From Synaphobranchus kaupii (Eukaryota; Chordata; Actinopteri; Anguilliformes; Synaphobranchidae), in assembly GCA_029718625.1 (NCBI GenBank), contig CM056389.1, positions 12,600,307-12,664,306 on the forward strand: a stretch of DNA of 64,000 nucleotides, given 5' to 3'. Numbering within the stretch: the first letter of the stretch is position 1; each line of letters opens with the position of its first letter. Made by a program: the position numbers and the translations under genes. Shown here piece by piece: positions 1 through 10,014 of this stretch. The notes below the pieces were generated by a model that worked only from the letters and a program-made list of their open reading frames with translations, did not search any database and was not told the origin of the DNA.

Positions 1-1194
1 CAACCCATTGTGCGGCATGGTCACGTTCGTTATGTTTGACCAAGGCTGTTGGTTTGGTTTGAAAGTTGGTCGGGACACATATTGGGGAAGGGGGGTGGGG
101 GGCGGGGGGGTGGGGGGGGAGCTGAGGACGTAGGCGCCGAAAGATGTTTTTAACAGATGTTTTTTGCGCTGCTGGCGGAAATGCCACACTCGTGACGTCA
201 CTATTTAAATATGAATTGCTTTCATTGTATTTGTTGAACAAGCAGGCACGGGCTTGACAGTAGATTGATTCTATTACATTTTAAATCACAGATTTATACT
301 ATTGCACAAATGCAACACATAATGCTCCTTCACAATACAAGATAAACAGTGAAGTCCAGTGAGTGAATCACGACACTGAATGAAATAAAAACACGCCGTC
401 TTTTCTTTACATCTGAATTCAAGTCACAAGACTGAAACCCACAACCAACAAGTCGACAGGGTAGAAAAAAAAGACCTCTCCGATGAAGCGACCGACAGAG
501 AAAGAAGTTTAGCTTAACTTCTCCATGTTTTGTTTTCTGATTGGTGTTTTACTGAACGTACGTAGAAAATGCTCGTATTGAATCAGAGTGCAGATTCAAC
601 ATGTGATGTTTCCGAACCCTTGTAGTTGCATTTTTTTAATTTTTATTTTTTTTTAGAATTTGTAGTCTAATATAAAAAAAAAAAAAAAACTCATTAACAC
701 TGTGACCTTTCTTACTCTAACCCATGCTCTGTTAACCTGTTGTGTGTGTGGCTTGACAGTAGACTAGTGTTCGCGCTGAGTGTATGGTACAGAGAGCTTT
801 GGTAGAGAGGCATCACAGTGTGCAGGGACACATGAGAGGAGCCGACACTCCATGTTGGTCGGGATATTTCAGCATTTCTGAAAGCTGGTTGACAAATCCC
901 TACTGTCCATATCTAAATCTACACATATGTATTTAACCATTAATGTAAAGTACACAACCATTAGAAGGTAAAATTATTTTGAGTTTGAATAATGATTATT
1001 TAATGTAATCATTGTTAGCTTAATTGTTTTTACTTCAGTTTCCATAATGCCTAAACCCAAAGAAACATTAGAATTTAAATTTTGGCGTTGGAATACGCTG
1101 CTCCTATATGGAAGAACTCTGCCTTAAGTTATGAGTCATGGATCTCCCTTAGCAACGAGCGACAAAGGGCCGAAGCCACAATTTAGTACATAAT
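1..1194. other. Non-coding flank upstream of the protocadherin array
   Basis: No gene or recognisable protein is seen on either strand. The stretch is mostly AT-rich, with a G-rich block near its start and a short poly-A run at about 674-689. By position it is spacer or intron upstream of the first protocadherin exon. A preceding variable exon may lie outside the window. Confidence 0.5.
84..119 (+). other. G-rich block, possible G-quadruplex
   Basis: Several consecutive runs of four to eight G are separated by single T, C or AA spacers. This meets the usual four-run pattern for a G-quadruplex. Whether it folds or has a role cannot be told from sequence. Confidence 0.45.
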
Positions 1195-2153
1195 GGGCTC
1201 TATTTTCAAACCAGCGCAAGGGGACGGTATAGTCAAACGCAAGCTTGTTGACAGCATCAACGTCTTAAAACTGGCGCTATGGCGTTTCTCAGCAATACCG
1301 CTAGGATCAACAAATTCTCAACATAACATCCTTTCGCTTGCGCTGCAGTGGGATGGGTGGCGCTGTCTGGGGCGTGTTCTAAAATACTTTCGGCTCAGTG
1401 ACAATTTGAACCAACGAAAACCCATTGCGTTATGATCAGCTGGAACCACCTCTTAGCGGGAACGCAATAGACTCTGGCAATTTGGTAACTTATTCGTCAT
1501 GTAGTTCTATGTAGTGTCTATAGGTGATGCCAACATTACACTTCCATTTAATGAACAAATAGCCTATAATTATTATTCATTAATTAATTTTAATTTAAAC
1601 TACTAGAATAAAACAGGACAGCTTACAAGAAACTTGCGATCATGTAGGCCACTAGCCTATAATATATAAATTACACATTGACACAGTTGAATCATAAGCC
1701 TACCATTTGAATCATAATTATGCCTACATCACCTAATGTAGGCTAATTAATGCATTCGCCACCTCCTCCCGTGCCTTCCGAACTTCTGGGGGATTGTGAT
1801 CCATAAATTACTAGAGTCCTAGCCTGTACTTCTGTTGCAAGTATGTCTGATTCCTGTGCGGAAAATCTTGTCGTTGACGGTCCAGTGCGTTTGGGTTGCT
1901 CATTATGAAATTGCATGGAGCGATTGCGTTCCAACGCGATTGCGTTTTAAAGCATGAGAACAACAATTTGATTGGCTACCATAGAGACACACCTTTGACG
2001 TTTAAACCCAGCCTTTTAGCAATACCGCCATAAGGTGCGCCAAGATTGCCGTCATGAAATTACCAAATTTCTCGCCGACACGCCCTCAGAGCGATACCGC
2101 CAAGCGATTACTCTTGCGTTCACCATTGCGTTTGGTTTATTAAAATAGAGCCC
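1195..2153. mobile_element. Non-autonomous DNA transposon with inverted ends
   Basis: The left end begins GGGCTCTATTTT and the right end finishes AAAATAGAGCCC, a perfect 12-bp inverted terminal repeat. Beyond it both ends are rich in GCGTT/CGCAA motifs and share phrases such as AGCAATACCGC, so the inverted similarity continues imperfectly inward. The element is about 960 bp and has no transposase. I could not define a clean target-site duplication, so the superfamily is not assigned; the ends resemble fish hAT-type elements. The short open frames inside are not genes. Confidence 0.6.
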
Positions 2154-2385
2154 ATAGATTTTAATAAAATTACAAAAGTTATTCTCTTGCAGGCATCCTG
2201 TTTCTAATATAGTGGCCCCCCAACCCTGTTCCTGCAGTCCATCGTTCATAGAAGGACAGAACATATGATTAACCTGCAGCTGGCATTCGCAGAGGTTTCC
2301 TAGCTGAAGAAAGTACATGTTAGATAAAAACACATTATTTATTTTTAGTTAAATAATTAAGGAAGCGAATCGGGGCCGTCAGGAG

Positions 2386-2400
2386 CCGCGTGGTGTCGCT
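2386..2400 (+). promoter_or_regulatory. Protocadherin conserved promoter element (CGCT box), exon A
   Basis: The core CGCGTGGTGTCGCT lies 244 bp before the exon A start codon. Nearly the same sequence sits at the matching place before exons B and C. In clustered protocadherins this conserved element is known to mark each variable-exon promoter and to bind CTCF. Exon A has CCGCG before the shared core, while B and C have AACGCG. Confidence 0.8.
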
Positions 2401-2644
2401 GCTCCACAGCGAATTGGACGCGTGACGTTCCACAGGCACAGAAACCACCTCCTTCTAAGCACGCGCACACTGACGGGCAAGCCAGTGCTGCTCGTGCTGG
2501 GCAGTTGAGAGAGCCGATACGTCTGCTGGCTTCCGGACTCCATTGTAATCAGAGAAATGGTTTATCAACGATTACCGTTTTTACACAGCTGATTGTCCTA
2601 AAATACAAGCCTGGATTGGTACGGAAATTACAGAATCTTTCACC

Positions 2645-5014
2645 ATGGAAGACAGAGGCAACCGCACCGGATACCACGCAGTGGTTTTGCTTTGCGCTCT
2701 TTTATTCTGTTTCTGTAAAATCGCTTCTCCGCAAATACGGTACTCCGTTCCGGAGGAATCAAAACAGGGCGACTTTGTGGGAAACGTTGCCAAGGACTTG
2801 GGTCTCGATGTAAGTAAACTGACCGAGCGAATGTTTCGCATTGTGTCGGGCTCTAAAGAGCACCTTTTACGGATAAACACAGGCAATGGCGGGCTGTTTG
2901 TGGACAAACCTATTGACAGAGAAGAACTGTGCGAGCGAAATACTGTTTGTGTGATTCATCTAAAAACTGTCGTGGACAATCCGCTAGAAATTCACTATGT
3001 GGATGTAGAAATCGTGGATATAAATGACCATTCTCCAGATTTCACAGAAAAGGAGAAGCGTTTAGATATAGCCGAGTCTGCGCTGCAAGGAGCGCGCTTC
3101 GCTTTAGAGTCTGCGCGTGACCCAGACGTAGGAGTCAACACTCTCCGATTATACAGGCTTAGTCAGAACGACAACTTTGATTTGGAGGTGAAAAATCGCG
3201 GCGAAGACAAAATCCCTTTCTTGATTTTGAAAAAGCCGCTAGACAGAGAGAAGGATCCCACGCTCAGTCTAATACTAACTGCTTATGACGGCGGGAAGCC
3301 AGAGAGATACGGTTCTGTTAACATCACCGTTAATGTGATTGACATCAACGACAATGCGCCAGTCTTCGACCGACAGGTGTACTCGGTAGCGCTCGAGGAG
3401 AATAGCTCCTTTGGCACGTCTGTAGTCAGAGTGCACGCGACAGATCTGGACGAAGGGGCGAACAAAGAAATAGTTTACACTTTTGGCAAGAGCTTGCGTA
3501 ACAGGGCCTTCGACTTGTTTGAACTGGATACCAACACTGGCGAAATCACCGTGAAAGGTTTAATCGACTTTGAGGAAAAATCTGTTTATGAGATTGATGT
3601 ACAGGCAACAGATAAGGGCCAAGTATCCTTGACTGGTGACTGTAGCGTCATAATAAAGATTAAAGATGTAAACGATAACGCACCTGAGATAGAGGTGACG
3701 TCTTTGTCGAGCCATGTTTCAGAGGACGCGAGTCCTGGTGCTGCTGTTGCTCTCATCAGCGTGTCCGATAAAGACACAGGCGACAACGGAGCGGTCGCGT
3801 GCACCCTGCCTGCCGGCCTACCTTTCCAATTAAAACCGTCATTCCAGGGAAACATGTACTCTTTGGTTACCAAACACCGGCTGGATAGAGAAACGGTCAC
3901 CAACTACAAAATAACCATAACTGCTACGGACAAAGGAGATCCCCCACTTTCATCTTTTAAAACTCTCGCCGTGGAGGTTTCAGATGTTAACGATAACAGT
4001 CCAGTTTTTTTTCAGAACCCCTACGTTTTCTATTTACCTGAAAATAATGTCCCAGGCGCCTCCGTGTTCACTGTAAGCGCATCTGATCGCGACCAAAATG
4101 AAAACGCCCTTATTTTCTATCATATTTATAAAGGTGAAGGTACTGACAACTCTGTGGTATCTTATCTGAATATCAACTCTGACAATGGCATAATTTACGC
4201 ACTAAAAAGTTTTGACTTTGAGACTCAGAAAACCTTTCACTTCCAAGTGGTCGCTAAAGACTCCGGAACAACGTCGCTAAGCAGCAACGTCACAGTGAAT
4301 GTCTTCATTCTGGATCAGAACGACAACGCTCCAGTGATCTTGTCTCCGGTCAGCGCTAACGGTTCCGCTGAAGGTGTGGAGGAGATTCCCCGCAATGTGA
4401 ACGCAGGTCATTCGGTGGCTAAAGTGCGGGCCTTTGACGCTGATATAGGATACAACGCCTGGCTATCGTTCTCACTGCAGCACGCTACAGACGCCAGTCT
4501 GTTTGGTTTGGAGCGCTATACAGGGCAGATCAGGACGCTTCGCTCATTCACGGAAACAGACGAGGCGGAGCATAAACTGGTCATAGTGGTAAAAGACAAT
4601 GGGAACGTTTCACTGTCAGCTACAGCGACTGTGATTATTAAGGCCGTGGAGCCCAAAGAGGCGTTTGCAGCTTCTGATACTAAAAGCGCGGAACAAACCG
4701 AGGAAGAGAACGATGTGACTTTTTATTTGATAATCACACTGAGCTCCGTTTCAGCGCTTTTCCTGCTTAGTATTATCGGTTTGATCGTGATGCAGTGCTC
4801 CAAACCTCCTGACTATTCCTCCAAATATTCCCGGGACACCACTTACGCAGACACGAGCGGGAACGGAACCCTGTGTCACAGCATCCAGTACCGATCCGGA
4901 GATAAACGCTACATGCTGGTTGGGCCCAGAATGAGTATCGGTTCTGCTATCGTTCCGGGCAGTCATGCGAACACTCTTATGGTACCAGATCACAGGAAGA
5001 GAGCTTCAGGAGAG
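2645..5014 (+). CDS. pcdha: Clustered protocadherin variable exon A (alpha-type)
   Basis: This is a single-exon ectodomain of a clustered protocadherin, a homophilic neuronal surface adhesion and identity protein. The 790 codons start at an ATG in good context (CACCATGG) and stop at an AG|GTAAGA donor in phase 0. Signal peptide is about residues 1-29. The mature protein begins QIRYSVPEE. Six cadherin domains follow: EC1 30-133, EC2 134-242, EC3 243-347, EC4 348-454, EC5 455-564, EC6 565-672. Calcium motifs [28 protein letters not shown] and DQNDNAP end EC1 to EC5. The membrane span is about 692-716, followed by a tail containing [11 protein letters not shown] and [15 protein letters not shown]1 and the tail look like fish Pcdh2-alpha proteins, so alpha type is likely; the exact cluster and number are inferred. 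EC1-EC4 differ clearly from exons B and C, but EC6 onward is nearly identical to them, as expected from gene conversion or duplication. Confidence 0.9.
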
Positions 5015-5122
5015 GTAAGACATTTAAATATGCCAACTGCAGCAAACTTCTTTACGTGCCTTTTATCCAAGCTTTTAACGTATACGTTTCCTAAATACAG
5101 GTGTTTTAACATTAATCAGTAA
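5015..5122 (+). other. Intronic read-through tail after exon A donor
   Basis: The reading frame stays open past the splice donor for 35 codons (VRHLNMPTAANF to KYRCFNINQ) and then meets TAA. If the donor were not used, the product would be a membrane protocadherin with a short private tail and no constant domain. The same tail follows exon B. No transcript evidence is available, so this may be only intron sequence. Confidence 0.35.
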
Positions 5123-6081
5123 ACCGAGCCATTTTCAATCAGCACTTTGAATTAATTTATCTTATTTTAATCTGGCGCGATAATGCTAGTTTATATGTCA
5201 GGATCATTGCGTCTCAGTCCTGCTACAAGGAGAGACATGCATTTAAGACTAAATCTGAACAGTCTGCCGTTGGAAATGTACAGACGTTTCATGTTGCCGC
5301 CACGCTCTTATGACTAAGTGTGTAGCTTGCTATGTTGTAGGTTAGAATTGAGCTGTATTAAAAACCCTTTGTGTGTATTTTGGAAAGAAGCAGGAGAGAA
5401 ACAAGTAGTAGCCCCTGAACAAAATGCCTATACATTTAACTTTTTTTGCAATTTTCAAACTGAGCTCTATAGAGACGCTGGGAGACATCTGTTTGGTTGT
5501 TAATTTTGACTGATGGTTTTAATTGGGCTATTTTAATAACAATTGTACGTGCTCTTTTGTCATTTAAATATATCACTACAATTTAATGTCATACATTAAT
5601 AAACATGTAATATTTGACTCGATTCTCCATTCAGTGTCACAGCATTTTTTGGTTGCGCGCGAGTTCTCGCGGCCTCGCCGACCACGTGCTGATACCTGCC
5701 ATGGGAGTCGGGCAGTACTTCTCTGATACTCCATAGGATCAGTGAACCAGCGCATGTTTTTTAAACCAGCGTGTTGGGAAGCTGTATTTTTTGCTGTTTT
5801 GTCGTGGTTATGGATACATACTGCAGTCCTAAAGCACATTCTGTCCGTTCAGTGAAACAGCCCTACATACTACACAGCTCTGCGATAAAACATCCTACTG
5901 ACTGCTGTTATACCATTGTAGGGAGTAGCCTACAGTGTTTGATTTTACTGGCTCCATGGAAACAACAGTGCTCTAGTTGTATTTCGTGAGGAGCCAGACA
6001 TATTGACATTGAACGGGCCCGTATGAAATATGTTTCGAAATTAAATATAATTATTGTCTGGAATAATGCGATGTGATTTGA
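5123..6081 (+). other. Spacer between exons A and B, duplicated after exon B
   Basis: This non-coding stretch is the first intron or spacer. It is nearly identical to 8814-9768, with small indels such as an extra GGGAGACAT-like segment near 5480. It carries the upstream promoter region of exon B. No separate gene or RNA gene is recognised. Confidence 0.75.
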
Positions 6082-6097
6082 AACGCGTGGTGTCGCT
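6082..6097 (+). promoter_or_regulatory. Protocadherin conserved promoter element (CGCT box), exon B
   Basis: The sequence AACGCGTGGTGTCGCT lies 229 bp before the exon B start codon. It is identical to the copy before exon C and shares the core with that before exon A. Confidence 0.85.
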
Positions 6098-6326
6098 ACA
6101 TAACTAAGAAAACGCCCCTTAAATCTCAATGCGCACGAAGTCCAACCCCTTTCTAACCCATTGCTGTTTGCCTGAGTGAGCCGTCGGCTGCGATTTCCTG
6201 TGTGATCTGTAAATTTGATTTTATCAATTCTGTTGTGGTGTTTTTTTGCGCGTTTTAGCCGATTGCTCTGTGGATATGATTCGTGCTTTACGTGTGGTTC
6301 TGTGAAGCTTGGGAAGGATTTCTGTG

Positions 6327-8705
6327 ATGGAGCGACGAGGACGCGGGCGGAGACGGCAGGACCGGTGGCTTTGTTTTCGTATCGCAGTGTTGCTGTGCGT
6401 TTGGAGGGGGACCGCGGCGCAGGTCAGATACTCCGTACCCGAGGAGCTAAAGCAGGGAGCCGTGGTGGGGAATATCGCTAAAGATCTGGGGATTGATCTG
6501 AGCACCTTAAACCAGAGAGGATTCCGTATCGTCTCGGGCTCGAAGGAGCCGCATTTCCAGGTAAATCCGAACGACGGTCTCTTATACGTCAACCGCGAGA
6601 TAGACAGAGAGGCGATGTGCGAGAGGAGTGGCGCGTGCGTGGTCAATGTCAAAGCTGTGTTGGAGAGCCCGCTCGAGGTGCATTATGTCGCGGTGGAAGT
6701 TGTAGATGTGAACGATCACGCACCACATTTCCCCGAGAAGGAGAGACGTTTGGAAATCGCCGAGTCTGCTCTGCCAGGAGCGCGCTTTCAGCTCCATGCT
6801 GCGCGCGACCCAGATGCCGGCGTTAATTCTGTGCAAGCTTATAAACTCAGTTCAAATGACCACTTTCGCCTTGAAGTGAAAGACCGCGGCGAAGACAGTA
6901 AAATCCCATTTTTAATTGTTCAGAAAGCCCTGGATAGAGAGACTGCCACGAGGCATAACCTCGTACTCACTGCCAGCGATGGCGGGAAGCCTCCACGCTC
7001 TGGAGAAGTGAACATACTGGTGGATGTGCTTGACGTAAACGACAACACTCCGGTTTTCACCAAAGACATTTACTCTGTTACCTTGAATGAAAATGCTCCA
7101 CTGGGCACTACTGTCATACAAGTAAACGCAACTGACATGGACGAAGGTTCAAATGGAGAAGTTGCTTATTCATTTGGTAGTAATATTAAAAGTAAAATCA
7201 GGGACATTTTTGAATTGGACATAATCACTGGGGAGATCATTGTAAAAGGTCTGGTAGATTTCGAAGAAAGGAACACTTACGAAATTGATATACAGGCATC
7301 AGATAAGGGGTCAACTCCTTGGACTGTTGACAGCAGCGTCGTTGTCAAAATTGTGGACGTGAACGATAATGCGCCTGACATTGAAGTGACGTCATTTTCT
7401 CGCACCATACCCGAGAATTCGCGCCCGGGAACAGTCATTGCTCTCATTAGCGTACATGATGCTGACTCTGGTCAGAATGGGCAGGTTTTCTGCTCACTAC
7501 CAGAGGATCTTCCTTTCAAACTGCTCCCGTCTATGCAGGATAATATGTTATCTTTGGTGACGAAGTCAAATTTAGATAGAGAAAGCTTGGCTCGTTATGA
7601 CATCACAATTATTGCCAGGGATGGCGGCCAGCCGCCTCTGTCGTCTTTTAAAACTATAAGCGTGGAGGTGTCTGACGTGAATGACAACAGTCCACAGTTT
7701 TCTACGAGTTCATATGTGTTCTATCTGCCAGAAAACAATACCCCAGGCGCCTCTGTGTTCACCGTGAAGGCCCATGATATTGACCAAAATGAAAACGCCA
7801 TTGTTTCATATGAAATCCGGAAAGATGGTAGCGCGCAGAACAATATGGCAAATTATCTTAATATTAATTCGGAAAATGGCGTCATTTACGCGCTAAAAAG
7901 TTTTGACTTTGAGACTCTGAAAACCTTTCAGTTCCAAGTGGTCGCTAAAGACTCCGGAACACCGTCGCTAAGCAGCAACGTCACAGTGAACGTCTTCATT
8001 CTGGATCAGAACGACAACGCTCCAGTGATCTTGTCTCCGGTCAGCGCTAACGGTTCCGCTGAAGGTGTGGAGGAGATTCCCCGCAATGTGAACGCAGGTC
8101 ATTCGGTGGCTAAAGTGCGGGCCTTTGACGCTGATATAGGATACAACGCCTGGCTATCGTTCTCACTGCAGCACGCTACAGACGCCAGTCTGTTTGGTTT
8201 GGAGCGCTATACAGGGCAGATCAGGACGCTTCGCTCATTCACGGAAACAGACGAGGCGGAGCATAAACTGGTCATAGTGGTAAAAGACAATGGGAACGTT
8301 TCACTGTCAGCTACAGCGACTGTGATTATTAAGGCCGTGGAGCCCAAAGAGGCGTTTGCAGCTTCTGATACTAAAAGCGCGGAACAAACCGAGGAAGAGA
8401 ACGATGTGACTTTTTATTTGATAATCACACTGAGCTCCGTTTCAGCGCTTTTCCTGCTTAGTATTATCGGTTTGATCGTGATGCAGTGCTCCAAACCTCC
8501 CGACAATTCCTCCAAATATTCCCGGGACTCCACTTACGCAGACACGAGCGGGAACGGAACCCTGTGTCACAGCATCCAGTACCGATCCGGAGACAAACGC
8601 TACATGCTGGTTGGGCCCAGAATGAGTATCGGTTCTGCTATCGTTCCGGGCAGTCATGCGAACACTCTTATGGTACCAGATCACAGGAAGAGAGCTTCAG
8701 GAGAG
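6327..8705 (+). CDS. pcdha: Clustered protocadherin variable exon B (alpha-type)
   Basis: This is the second protocadherin variable exon, 793 codons, ending at the same AG|GTAAGA donor as exon A. I chose the ATG at 6327 ([14 protein letters not shown]); an in-frame upstream TTG at 6309 is not a likely vertebrate start. The signal peptide has a basic N-terminus and the core [11 protein letters not shown], with cleavage probably before QVRYSVPEE near residue 32. Domain order is six cadherin repeats, a membrane span ([19 protein letters not shown]) and a tail containing [14 protein letters not shown]. It is nearly identical to exon C outside EC2-EC3. Its EC6, membrane and tail segments match exon A. 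Its likely role is homophilic recognition between neurons, with splicing to constant exons outside the window. Confidence 0.9.
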
Positions 8706-8813
8706 GTAAGACATTTAAATATGCCAACTGCAGCAAACTTCTTTACGTGCCTTTTATCCAAGCTTTTAACGTATACGTTTCCTAAATACAGGTGTTTTAA
8801 CATTAATCAGTAA
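8706..8813 (+). other. Intronic read-through tail after exon B donor
   Basis: These are the same 35 codons and TAA as after exon A. The matching sequence could reflect either the recent duplication or selection. Exon C lacks it: after its donor the frame closes after four codons. Confidence 0.35.
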
Positions 8814-9768
8814 ACCGAGCCATTTTCAATCAGCACTTTGAATTAATTTATCTTATTTTAATCTGGCGCGATAATGCTAGTTTATATGTCAGGATCATTG
8901 CGTCTCAGTCCTGCTACAAGGAGAGACATGCATTTAAGACTAAATCTGAACAGTCTGCCGTTGGAAATGTACAGACGTTTCATGTTGCCGCCACGCTCTT
9001 ATGACTAAGTGTGTAGCTTGCTATGTTGTAGGTTAGAATTGAGCTGTATTAAAAACCCTTTGTGTGTATTTTGGAAAGAAGCAGGAGAGAAACAAGTAGT
9101 AGCCCCTGAACAAAATGCCTATACATTCAACTTTTTTTGCAATTTTCAAACTGTGCTCTATAGAGACGCTGTTTGGTTGTTCATTTTGACTGATGGTTTT
9201 AATTGGGCTATTTTAATAACAATTTTACGTGCTCCTTTGTCATTTAAAGATATCACTACAATTTAATGTCATACATAAATAAACATGTAATATTTGACTC
9301 GATTCTCCATTCAGTGTCACAGCAGTTTTTGGTTGCGCGCGAGTTCTGGGAACAGGTGCTGTCCGGCCTGGCGGTGCTGATACCTGCCATGGGAGCCGGG
9401 CAGTACTTCTCTGATACTTCGTAGGATCAGTGAACCAGCGCATGTTTTTTAAACCAGTGTGTTGGGAAGCTGTATTTTTTGCTGTTTTGTCGTGGTTATA
9501 GATACATACTGCAGTCTTAAAGCACATTCTGTCCGTTCAGTGAAACAGCTCTACATACGACACAGCTCTGCGATAAAACATCCTACTGACTGCTGTTATA
9601 CCATTGTAGGGAGTAGCCTACAGTGTTGGATTTTACTGGCTCCATGGAAAAACAGTGCTCTAGTTGTATGTCGTGAGGAGCCAGACATATTGACATTGAA
9701 CGGGCGCGTATGAAATATGTTTCGAAATTAAATATAATTATTGTCTGGAATAATGCGATGTGATTTGA
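8814..9768 (+). other. Spacer between exons B and C
   Basis: This is a near-identical copy of the spacer after exon A. It differs by scattered substitutions and small indels, for example around 9345-9375, where the inserted sequence differs. It contains the promoter region of exon C and no gene of its own. Confidence 0.75.
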
Positions 9769-9784
9769 AACGCGTGGTGTCGCT
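9769..9784 (+). promoter_or_regulatory. Protocadherin conserved promoter element (CGCT box), exon C
   Basis: AACGCGTGGTGTCGCT is found 230 bp before the exon C start codon, identical to the exon B element. Confidence 0.85.
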
Positions 9785-10014
9785 ACATAACTAGGAAAAC
9801 GCCCCTTTAATCTCACTGCGCACGAAGTCCAACCCCTTTCTAACCCATTACTGTTTGCCTGAGTGAGCCGTCGGCTGCGATTCCCTGTGTGATCTGTAAA
9901 TTTGATTTTATCAATTCTGTTGTGGTGTTTTTTTTGCGCGTTTTAGCCGATTGCTCAGTGGATATGATTCGTGCTTTACGTGTGGTTCTGTGAAGCTTGG
10001 GAAGGATTTCTGTG

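Noticed and set aside
2581..2907. Antisense frames over the protocadherin exons
   Set aside because: They are shadows of the conserved sense codons. None shows a domain or its own promoter.
6309..6326. Upstream in-frame extension MGRISV before exon B (and 9997-10014 before exon C)
   Set aside because: It begins at TTG, not ATG. The next in-frame ATG gives a normal signal peptide.
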